A program made the translations under genes and the position numbers. This document shows, in pieces, positions 45,738-57,700 of a DNA stretch of 64,000 bases. Position 1 is the first letter of the stretch. Every line of letters begins with the position of its first letter. Source of the DNA: Acanthococcus lagerstroemiae (Eukaryota > Arthropoda > Insecta > Hemiptera > Eriococcidae); the NCBI GenBank assembly GCA_031841125.1, contig CM063114.1:41065574-41129573 (forward strand), read 5' to 3'. The notes beneath the pieces are model-generated. The model was not told the DNA's origin, ran no database searches, and worked only from the letters and a program-made list of their open reading frames with translations.

Positions 45738-48700
45738 ATGTCGAATACACTTCTAATGGACGTAAGTAACTGATTTAAACAATCCTCGACATACTCTTTC
45801 TATTCTGCCATTTAAAATACCAACTTACTCGTATTTAATCTTTATCGTTTCGTGTTCCTTAGTTGATAATTTATTCTTATTCAGAAGACGAGGTGCGTCA
45901 ACGAGAGACCGGAGACGCCAAAATATTCTGAATATCAATTCAAATCTGGTTAATGAGTTATGTGTTTGGTACAAAAGCTCTAACTGATTTACGTGATCCT
46001 AATGAATTGTTTCCTTGCTTGGACAAACATTCTCGTATCACAACTACTGTACTGAATGAAAACTTGGAAATGCTCATCTGATTAGCATAATAATGTGATC
46101 GTATTTTATTCATTATTGATGTTACGTAAATTTATTTGGTGTTACAGTTGATCGATGTGATAGTTCCGGATCTAAATGCAGACCATATTGACAGCATACA
46201 AGTATGTACATTTTCTTCGACATTAGTTTTGTCTGTGTAAGAAGTAATTTCCATCTTGTTGGTGCATTTCAGTTGGCGAATTTTTTCGAATGTACTGAAT
46301 GTTGATTCGAACTGGAATCATTAAGATGATTGGAAATTCTCAATTTCGAATTATAGTTGACGGTTTCGAGTTGCTGGTTACTTGTTTTACCGGCCCTGAG
46401 ATTTGTGTCCAAAGTGCAGTTTGTTGTAATGAAATTACGAAAAGTTTAAAAGAAAATTTTGCTCTGTAATGAACTCGAGGATCGCTACCCTTTCTTCCGT
46501 GGAGAAGTACATTTAGTCTATATGTAGTGTCGCCTTCAAACATTCGTGGATAGAATACAGCCTTCGAACCGTCTTTTTTTTATCAGTGCCTCGTACCACT
46601 AAAGCTTCTCACTATTCGAGTTTAAAATTCGTGTTGGTAGAGTTGGCCCGACCTTTGTCGTGTACAGTTCTTGACGTTTGTATCAATGTCACTTGAAAAT
46701 AGCATATTTTGGTCAGAACGTTTCGAGTGTCATCGCGTCATCAGTAGCTGAGTTTCTGATGATAGAATAACACCCAAAAACGTCCTGACAAAAATACGCT
46801 GCTTTCTAGAGAAATTGGTACATATTTCAAGAATTATACGTAACCAATCTTTCTCTTGCACCTTAAGACCATTGATGGATACCCATGGTATTGTTTTTCT
46901 ATTTAAAGCAAAGAAAAACACTAGTAGCTTCATTTTACGACTTCGAGTCTTGTTAATTTGTTGTATAGTTTTTCCTTCCCCGGCCAGTTATGCGCGATGA
47001 ATCATGGATTATTTGTATACTCTATTTCAATGGTATTATTGAAATTTTCCAACTAGAAATGGAAGGTACACTTCCACTGAAGAGGCTTGTCTTAATTTTT
47101 CAATATTATTGTTATTATTTTGACAGTAATGCTGTATCAGCATGTTGAATGTTCGATTAAGAGAAGACTTTTCGAATGTTTTTTAAAAGGTTGCGATATC
47201 TACGTTTTAGTACATTGATTTGCCTACAGTTGGCATATCACAGTCTTCGAACCGTATGTGTATCGAGTGAAAATCATCCTATTTTGCTAATTAAGGTATC
47301 TGGTTCTATTTATTACAAATACCTTACTTCGGAGCCAAAATGGCCAGATGTGATGATAGTATATGACACATAGTCATTTTTATATGTTTAGAGAAGTAGA
47401 TGATTGACTATCTGGAATCTGTTTCATCAGCGAAACAGCTGTCAAGCAGCGAGGTGTGAATTTATATGAGCTATGTATACGGTTCTGTACCTGATGTAAG
47501 AAATCAGTAATATTGCTGTCAATGAACTATGTGTTCATTTGGACTAGTTATGCGTCTTATTCTCAACCGGCCGCAAGAAATCGGTACCAGAACATGGTTC
47601 CGAATACATTGTCTTGTTTCCTATCTCATTTTTTATGTTCTGCCTTTGATGTGATTTTGCTGAACTGTTGTTATCGTTTCAGTTTTGTCATTAATCGATT
47701 GTCTCTCGACGTGGTAACTTTGTAAACATTTGGGACGCTCCATCGGTTACACTATTCATTCAAACTGATAAGGATATCGTGAGCCACTCATGATGCGACA
47801 TTCGCAAAGAGTATTTTATAATTGTCCGAATGGATTTGGCGTATTTATGGCAAAATGGGAATTCTCGAAATTGTGTTATCTTGATCTTGCGCCGCACTCG
47901 GGGAGATTCATTTTCTGAATTTCAGTTCTCGAGAATATCAGTTAGTGTTATGTTTGGCGTCTAATGCGATGACATTTTTAAAAACATTCATCTTGCTGTG
48001 TGAAATTGTTGAACTATTTATATCGACGGGATGTTCAATTTGTAACTGAAGTCGTCGGCTCGATTTCCTCTTCTCTTTAGTAGACCAGTCTTAGCCTTAT
48101 TCAAGGATGAAAATGAGGAATCTTTTTCGAAAAAAAATGCCTTACAGTGCTTCGAAATAACTAGCGAGCTGCCGATCTGTTTGAAAAAGAATAGCCATGG
48201 ATACGGGTGCTCATGTTTTGAGCCTTTTTCATTTCGCCTTTAGTTAACCATTAATTGACAGTGTGAAATGCAGCACTGTGGAAGGCTGCATTTGTCGTGA
48301 ATTTTGGTTTATTTTGTTGATGTGTTTGCCTGCAGTTCCCTAGTTAACTGTTTCTTCATTTATTTGATTAATTCAGATTTAATTGTGACCGAAGTCCACC
48401 GATAATCGATTTTTCGTTGAAATGGATCCTAAATGCAGTCCAACATCGACCTGTGCAACCAGTATCATAAACAAAAATCTTAAGGGTCGTAAACCTTGTA
48501 GAAAAACCAGCAAGTCCGAAGTCCAAATACAGACTTGTATTTTCCCATTAGCCGCAATATTAATTTGTAGTTTTGGATTCAGTCCTTTGTACATGCCTCG
48601 ACTAATTGGCTGACTGACTAGACCATGCGATAAAAATTCTGCTCCTGTAATTTCTCGGATTCTGTAGGTAGATTACGTGTCTGTGTTTTTATTTTCTTTT

Positions 48701-51700
48701 TTTCGGCGGGTTAGGCTAAGGTTTTAGAACGTAATACAGAAAATAAGTAGCTTCAAATTCCATCTCTCCCTCCTCCCCCTTCCATTTTAGCTCAAATTTG
48801 ATTTTTATAAAGAAAGAAAGTGGTTTTTCCTTGTAATTTCAGTCCAAATGTAGACTCGTGAGAAAGTGACACAAAAAAAAAAGAGAAACGAATGTCTGTT
48901 TTCAAGTCTGTATCGCATTAGGAGTTTATGAATGAATAATGGGGGGGGGGGGGGTGTTAGCTCCGATTTGCTCCCAGATTTTAAACCAGAATTAATGATT
49001 TATCAAAATGTTTACGAAATTTTTATTCGTAAACAAAGAAAACGCCTCCAGGGTCCGGACGAATGGAGCGATAACAGTATTAATAGGAATGAACGGATTG
49101 GTGTGCTATCCCTAGAACCAGAATAAAAATTGATACCTACTGTTCCGCCAGCTGTTTATCTGTTATCATGCCCATGTGTGGTTTGTGGGCCTTCTACTAA
49201 CTATTATGAACACGTTAGTATCGTCAGGGACGATTTATACACACATCTGTTCGGTATAGAGACGGTCTTTTCTGCGGGACAAACATTGGGAGCCAGGAGT
49301 TCTCAAATTTTTAGTTTGTAGTTTATAAAATTTTGCCTAACGTTGCCTCAAAGACTTTATTTGGATACCATATGGGAAAACCCATCAGTTGACAGTGTAT
49401 GGTACCGCACAGCTTGGGTATGGAGAAAAATGAAAAATAAGCGTGTGTACGTGAGATTTGCTCCTAGATGTGTGAGTTGTCCAGCTAGGAATTCTCGGAA
49501 TAAAGTGTATGGAAGTTGAGTTTAACAAATATGTTATCGGTGACCAAAACTTATTGCCCAGAGTAGAAATGATGCGCTTAACTTGTACCATGTTCTAATA
49601 CAAATAGTTATCGGGATTCCCAAAGTTAAGGTGGAAAATGAGTCTGTTTTAAGACTGATCATAGTTAGTGCATTTTAAAATTAAATTTAGCCGCTGAAAA
49701 GCGACTTAACTGCTGTATTGCTGGGTGAACTGCCGTACGTGTTAAACATAATGTGGAGCTCAGTTCCAAGAAAGGCTCAGTCCATTTAATCAAATATGCA
49801 ATTTTAGCGACATCTGTAGGTCAAGTGTGGAAATGTGACCATTTCAGAATGGTGTAAAGTACCTTATGGACGATGTTAAGCAAAAACTGACCAAGCGACA
49901 AAATATGTTTTTTGAGAAAACGTAACATTAAACGCCAATGAATGATGTCGGTTTATAGACATAGCGTTTACTGATAAGCTTTTTCCAACGTGGATACCCA
50001 TTTTTGTATCGGAAACCCAATTAAAGAATTCTACTTTTCACGCTCTTTCCAACGATACCTAATAGTAACTCATTTTGTCAACAAATGTCGCTTGGTCAGT
50101 GTTTGCTTCAGCGTCTATATCACTGTATATGTGTTCAAAGATCTCGCGTGTTCGGGACCCGTTTCCAAGAAGTGCTGAGCTCCGGTTTGATTTCATGTTT
50201 AGCCGTTTTGGACTGAGCGCGTTTTGGAATCGAGGTCTTCAAATGGATCCCCTTTTGATCAAAACCCAACCAAGCGACATTTTTGAGTGTATGGAGGAGT
50301 TATGTATACCACCGGATAGTGCTAGATGAGTAGGTAGAACAAGCGAACTCAGCGAGCTATTAATTCTCAAACATCAGCTGTAAACAGCGATGCTGTTCAT
50401 AACATTTCCTTCTAACAGGAATATCTCGAAAGTAAACAAATGTCGCTTGGTTGGGTTTTGCTTAAAAAGGTCCATATGATTGATACCTTGTTCTAGGGTT
50501 CCGTAGTTACACGTGGGCACAATAAATCCGCCATTTTGATTGCAGAAAATCAATTCAAAACCTTTCGGTTTTCTCGAGATTGACTTAATTTTTCCAAATT
50601 TCGGCTGCATTTTTGGTTTCTACATGAAATATCGAACACGAGAATATTTCTTGCCCTATTAATATTAATCTGAATCAGCTAAGAGAACATTTCTTTCATT
50701 TTGCAACTCGCAAATTTGTATTTTATAGAAAACAATTTTGTATTATGCATAGACTTCAGTATGATAACTAGGTCATTTTTTCAATCTTAAGTCACATGCT
50801 GGCTCATTAACTGTCCATCCCAGTGGATGCAAGGGGAGGACTAGGTGCTGAGTGAAGACAGAGATGCAGAATATAAATAGTGGGAGAACAAACAGAGAAG
50901 TGAGAGACAGAGACGTATTAGCCTGCTAGATAAACAGGCAGCACACTAAATGTTTCAAGGCTGCTTTAACACTGTTACGATGGTCTCATGGACACTTTTG
51001 CCCAACACACTGGACTACCAATACCACGGAAATTTCATTTAAAATCAGTGATGTTAGACAGAACGATTTGTTGTCAATTTGTCGGACGAGCATTTCACTT
51101 TTTTTTTTGTTATTTCATGAGTTCTGTCTTGTTCGGAGTTTTGTCATTTTGTTTCTTCATAGTTTTGTTATGTCATACAAAATTATTTTGTCATAATGCC
51201 AATACCTATCAATTTACAAATATTTTTGCATACAATCCAGTTCCACCAATCACCAATCTTATTCTAACACAGGTTGCATACTCAGAAGCTAAAAAACTGA
51301 TTATTTATAACTGCAGATGACATGAATATTCAGTTGTCATATTGTTACATCTCTGAGATTGTTGATTCGTTTCCCCTATTACCTTAACTAGAGCACTGTA
51401 AACTAAGTGGAGAAGTACGCCATTTTTTATCCAACCGTGCCCGTGGATGCTGAATCCGACCATGCGGAGCGTACCGCGTAGTCAATTCGGCATCGACGGG
51501 TGCGATTGGATAAAAATGGCGTATTTCTCCACTCGTGTTTACAGCGCTTTACCTTCACTGTTACGCCGCATTTCTTTCCTCCTTCAGTTGATACACTACA
51601 AGTTGACAAATAGGCACTAAAACTTAAGAGTTCCCAACGTTGGTAGCCCTGGATACTGAAAAGGTGATCATGTACAATTTTCCATAAGATTACAGCAAAC

Positions 51701-54700
51701 TTTGAACGTCTTTAAATCAATTAGAAATTGATTTTAAGAAGAATCTCGTCCTACATTTTATTGTATTGTTACTAAACAATAGAATTACAGTCAACGCAAG
51801 TGGGTGGGACAATTTTGGGCCGTTTTTCTGCCTTCCTAAGGATAGCAGTATTTCCATTTAAAATTATCCATGATCACCCTTTCAGTTTCACCCGCGAAGG
51901 TGATTTTGTAGCGCTCTCTAGTGCAGGTTTTATCGCCTATTGGTGCTTCGATTTTAATTTGTAAGTGAAATACTGGTGATAGGTTGAGGGACATCCCGTA
52001 CTTGATTCAGGCAGATTCCATGTCTTTCAACTTCTTTTTGACTTCTAATTTCTAATTCTAAACCAAACTGCTAACTGCTGAAGCTCCAGTCTAACATTTT
52101 CCAACTTTTAACTTTTCAACTTCAGTGTTTTGATGAACAAGAAAAATTGAGATTTGAGAACTTCCTTTTGATACTGCCGTAAACTGGACAGGAAAAGACA
52201 AACTTACAATAGTACAATTTCAAAAGAGGAAAGACAATAGTATTCCACCATTCAGGGGGGAAAAATCGCAAATTCCGCCAAAATCAAAAGTGAAATGAGA
52301 GCCAGGCCAAATAACTGATAACACAAAATAATAACTATTAGCTTCTGGCTTCCGTTGACTTGTGAAATTTTGGTAGTTTTGGCTGATCACTTCTTTAACA
52401 AAAAGGGTCCGGGAAAAAAGACCTAATGTATGACTTAGTTTAGGTACATTTCCTAGGATACCTTCATGTTCTTTCATTCTTCCTTACTGCTTGCTTCTTG
52501 TTCTTTTCCACCAACTTCATGCGATGACATAATGACATAAAATTTTTTTGTCATTTTGTTTTGTCATTGATTCAATTTTTTGTTATGTCATTTCCATTTT
52601 GTCATATGACAGAACTGATAAATGGTTTTGTCATTATGACAAAATTCCTCAAATTCAATTGTCATTTTGTTTTGTTATGTCTAACAACACTGTTTAAAAT
52701 ACATTGAGCGCTTTTGGACCCAGCACCTAGCGTTCTAGCGGCAGGGTTTGTTACTATGATGATATCTAGCATTCTGCTCACCAACACTAGATAGAGCGAA
52801 AACACACACAATGAGATAAATACATGTAGTACCTAACCCTGCCACCAGGATTTTCAAAACCTCGGAGTTCCCAGTTAGTCGCTCAGTCAAATTTTTGAAA
52901 AAACAAGGGAGTATAATATGCCACTATGTCTCTTGTTTATGGATTTAAATAAAGCATTCGACTCGGTGGAACACTAAAGCAGTATGGGATGCTAAAGAAA
53001 AACAGGGGGTGGAAAGAGATATACAGTAGAATATCGATTATCCGGAAGTTGGTCATCTTGAACGTCAATTAACCGGAATGGCAAAAAAAAAAATTATAAT
53101 CCGGGCCCGGATTTTTAAGCAAAACCTCTTTTTTTCTGTCTTTCTAATTTAGCCTATTCAGTCTATTAAGGTTTTCTGGACAATTCAGGAAATTCTGAAA
53201 CCAATGAGCTAATTTTTTGGACTATATTTTCCTTCAAAATGTGTTTTCCTCTATAAAATAAGCACATGTTGCGGTTATCCGGAAAGCCTCTGATCAATCC
53301 GGATAATCGACGTTCTACTGCAGTAAAAGTATTGAGGGAAATGTATGGAAAAACAACAGCATACGTAAGGTTGGACAGAGTGGGAGAAGAATTTGAAATG
53401 CAGAAAGGAGTGAAGCTGGGGAGCACTCTGTCTCCCAACCTATTCATTGCTGTACTAGAGGGATGTTTCGGAGATTAAACTGGGAGAAAAAAGAGATAAG
53501 GATAAATGGTCGATGGCTGACTAACGTACGATACGCAGATGATATTGTGTTGGTAAGTAATGAAATAGAGGAGTTACAAGAGATGGCAGAAGAACTCAAT
53601 ACCGAAAGTAGAATGGTGGGACTGTCAATGAACTCCAACAAAAACCAAGCTGATGTCAAATATTCAGGAGGGAAAATTAAAGATGGGGAGGTACAGAAAT
53701 CGAAAAAGTGAAGGAATATAATTATTTGGGCAAATGGTAGCTTTTGAAAAAGAGGGAAACTGGAGCTGAGGGTAAGAACCGCGAAAGCTTGGAAAAGTTT
53801 CTGGGCCCACAGAGCGATGCTACAGGATAACTTACCACTAAGGGAAAAAATAAAAATACTGGACCAATATGTTTTACCCACCCTCACCTACGGAGCATGG
53901 TCTTTGACTAAGGCACAATACGAGAGCTTGAGGGTGACACACTAGGATGCTCCGTAGTACTGTATGGGAATACCCATCAAAGGTAGAATAAGTCTGAAAG
54001 AAATACTTGAAAGGTCGGGCTTGAAAGATATTGAAGAGAGAATGAAAAAGGCAAAATTAGGGTTCGCAGGGCATAGACGAATGGGAAAAGGTGACCGAAG
54101 AATGGTCACCTAGAGAATGGAGAAGCAAAAAGGGTCGACCACCTACAAGGTGGAGGGACGCGATTTGGGTGCATTCGACGTCACAACGGCCCCCCTACAC
54201 TCCGGTGCCTAATGTTACGACGGAAAAAAAATGAAAAATTGGTAGTTCAGTGTATTTGCTTGTGCTAACTAACTAAAATGAAAATTTTCAGGAAAGCGTT
54301 TTGAAAATTTCGTCAATTTATCAGTTAGATCAATCGGAATGCGCTTTCTAACTTTCCAAATAATAAGTTATCAGCTGACCTTTAGCTACAGATCTACGTA
54401 CTTAACTCAATGTTGATAAACATATTAGTTAGCACGAGCGTCTATGGGACCATCGATTTTCTAAAAGACGTAGAATAGCCTTTGGGAGTACATAGCCCAT
54501 CCCTAAAAACTGGAGGGCCAATTCAAAATTTACGTAATATCTGTAAGACCAATTTTTACACTGTGAGGAGGAACATTTTCGCAAAGGTAATTGTAATTTT
54601 GTATCTTATTGAAAAACAAAATTTCAAAGCTGCACTAGAGGTGAAGTTCGAATCCATAGTGCTCCTTCAGTTCACACGAAATGTTATAGCAGTACTGTGG

Positions 54701-57700
54701 TATTGCAAACATGTAGGTGAAACCGAAGACGGCCCCTTATTACTAACACAAGTTTGAATGTGCTCATGAAACCATCTGGTGACGTTTCTTCTAATTTTGT
54801 GTCATTTCTAAGATCCAAATGTAAATTGACATTCAAATATACCCAGATCCGTCATTCTCAAAATAGGCAATGGATTCGGACTGCCTAGTGTAATAAAACG
54901 ATAATATTTATACAAAGTAATCTTATATTTGTTTTGAAATTAATGCTTATCAGTTATCACAATTACAGTCTGGAGTCCAGACTAATCGGCCACTCGAGCA
55001 GTCTTGATACATGATATTTTGTTATCGCTGTGTATTAATTATCCTGGCAATACAAGTCTCCTCGTTTGGTTTCAATTACTCGAGTGAATTTAAGTCTTAG
55101 TGAGGGCGTTAAAAGCCGGGGTCATTTTTTATTTACCGCTTGAGTTGGACAGTATCAGTTTTAATGTACTCATCCTAATCGATCAAGTGCTCCCTCTGCA
55201 CCACCGGTGAAGTCTCGTCCAATTGTGTTTTCATGTTTAATATAAGGACAAGCGAAGGAAAAACATAAACTAAAATTTAAAAAATGTATCTAGTTTCTTC
55301 CATTTTCAGGATAGACTGTAAAGTCACAAAGTAATTTTAATCAAAAACACAGGGCAAAAAAGAGCCCGAGGTAATTTGTAGCTTCTTCCAATTGTAATGA
55401 GCTCGTTAAAAGCCTTCACTTAATAAAGCAGGGTGTCTAACAGTTCAAGTAAGTCAAGTAAGTCAAATAAAGTCAACTATTTGGAAAGAGGTCAATTAAG
55501 TCAAATAAAGTCAACTTTTTTTGGTCCTGGTCATGTAAAAATAGAAAAATCAAAAATTGCTGCAAAAACTTAGTTATAAGTTGAAATGTTTGAATATTGA
55601 TTCTAAAAAAGATTAATGTGTTCTTCACAATTTTCATTCAAATTTTATATTCTAAGTGACGTATTATTTGTTTTCTATGGTATTAATTTTCATCATAAAA
55701 CCCTTGACGGTTGTTTCAAGGTGTGGTTACTACTAAATAATCTATAAGAAAAAGTTGAAAATGGAATCAGAAAGTATCCAGAATCATATTGAAATGTATA
55801 TGTTGATAAACGATGTTTGAAAATGAGGTATTCGTAAAAGAAAATATTAGTTCTTTATTTATACTACTCCAAGTTGCTACGTTTCCTATTGTACAAAGGT
55901 GTCTGATATGCTGGTACTGAGGAAGGTGATACCGTCTGTGTTTTTGGGCCCTAAGTCGATAATTACTTGGGGAAAAGAGGTCAAATAAAGTCAAGTATTT
56001 TCAAATTTCAGATTTGTTAGACACCCTGTAAAGGTGTTTTTCTTTTGTTTTTTCTTTCAGTTTTCCGAAACACCTTATGTATTGAATATATAAGGTGTTC
56101 CACAAGCTAGCCCCTATTTCCTCTCGTTTTTTGATCGTCAGAGCGGATCGACGCTGGATACAGAAGGATCTACGATCGCCAAGACCTAGTTTGTAGTTCC
56201 TCTTTACGTGAAAAAGTTTTTCTAAAAAGTTGGGCTCGAAGGTGCCACCAACTTGAAAATTTCTGATGGGGGGGGGGGGTGTCGAACAGTGTATCTGGAT
56301 TGCCAATCTCGAATACTTCATCAGATTTTTAAACTGATTCTGATTTAGACTCCAAATTTGATTCCCCCCCCCCCTCCGCTCTTCACAGAAGCGAAATTAG
56401 CTCAAGTTTTAAACTGATTCTGATTTAGGCTCTAAATTCTCTCCCCCCTTTGCAGAAGCGAAATTAGGCCAAGTTTTAAACCGATCCTGATTTAGGCTCC
56501 AAATTCGATCTTCTCCTCTCCTCCTCTCCTCCCCCCCCCCCCCCCCCGAGAAACGAAATCAGTCCCAAGATTTCAAAATAGAACGAAATACCCAGATGAA
56601 AATTATTTGAGTCGCTGATTTCAAACATATTTCATCGGATTTTACCTCCAATCCTGATTTGGACCCCAAATTCGACGTCCCCTTGTCCAACAAGCGACAT
56701 TGAGCAAAATGGAGCCAAGTATCCGGAAAGTTTTAAATTGTGGACTTCGAATATTGCATTTAATTTTTGATATCATTCTTATTTAGGTCCTAAATTATTT
56801 CTGCATAATGGCTGCGGATGTAGCTCAGTCTGTTATTTAATTTATAAAATCAAAACTGACTGTGGTTATTGTATAATTAGGGTTTCAGGTTAAATTCAAC
56901 TCACCCATTTAAATGGTAAAATTTTGTTTTCGTAGTTAAAATCGAGGCTAAATGAAAAGAATGAGACGATGTGTTCGAAATCAGCGATTGAGAAACCATT
57001 ATTTGGATACTAAGTTCGATTTTGGAGCTGGAGTCTGTGACAGATAGAACTCTGCCCACATATTTTTTGACTTTGAAATCGATTTTATCGATTTCTCTTG
57101 GCCAAAATACACGTAGCTACCTGAGTTTATTTAGGTTGGATTTTTTTTATTTTAAATGTGGTTGCTATAACTGCATTTCTCTTTGCTTTGTGTCTGTCTC
57201 CTACTCCCATTCTTTCCGTTTCACATTCAAAAAGAATTAAAAGAATCCTGGCGTCCCTGCATCTTCCATTGTATCAGTATTTTACCATCACTTCTTTGTG
57301 GAATCGTGATCTCGTTTTCTTTTTTTCTTCCCTTGTCTTTTTCTTGCTGGGACTATTTAGATTCACGTTTGTACTATATGATTTCCATTGGCCATTTTGC
57401 CATCGATACAAAAGGTGCACCTTCGATTTTACACGTTTAGTAATCGATTTTTTTCACGTGTCTGACTGATATAGAATATGTGTAATCCGCTTTGAGTATG
57501 TAACTCAGAGGTAATCCGTATTTCGTAGTGTTTTTTAAAATTATTACTAACGTGATGTGTTTGTAAACATTTTGTTCAGCGGCTGCTTGCCTGAAAATGT
57601 GGGTGCAGACAACCTTATAGCATTTGTCCTTATGATTCATGATAATGTTGCACACTTGTTGCGACCTGAGGGTCATACTGGTGGACAAATGGTTGGACAA

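Larger units (their letters stand above)
51046..52692. mobile_element. hAT-like element, 1647 bp, exact 8-bp TSD, with nested insertions
   Basis: Termini CAGTGATGTTAGACAGAAC and, inverted, CAGTGTTGTTAGACATAAC match at 17 of 19 positions. Both are flanked by the identical 8-mer TTTAAAAT (51038-51045 and 52693-52700). Many TTTGTCAT/ATGACAAA words crowd both subterminal regions, as transposase-binding repeats do in hAT. A Mutator-like palindrome is inserted at 51390-51548 and a dispersed repeat at about 51635-51960. No transposase frame remains, so this is non-autonomous. Confidence 0.88.

Noticed and set aside
57158..57469. Hydrophobic 103-codon frame that looks membrane-spanning
   Set aside because: T-rich sequence gives Phe/Leu-rich peptides by chance. 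Overlapping frames are equally open and no splice context supports it.
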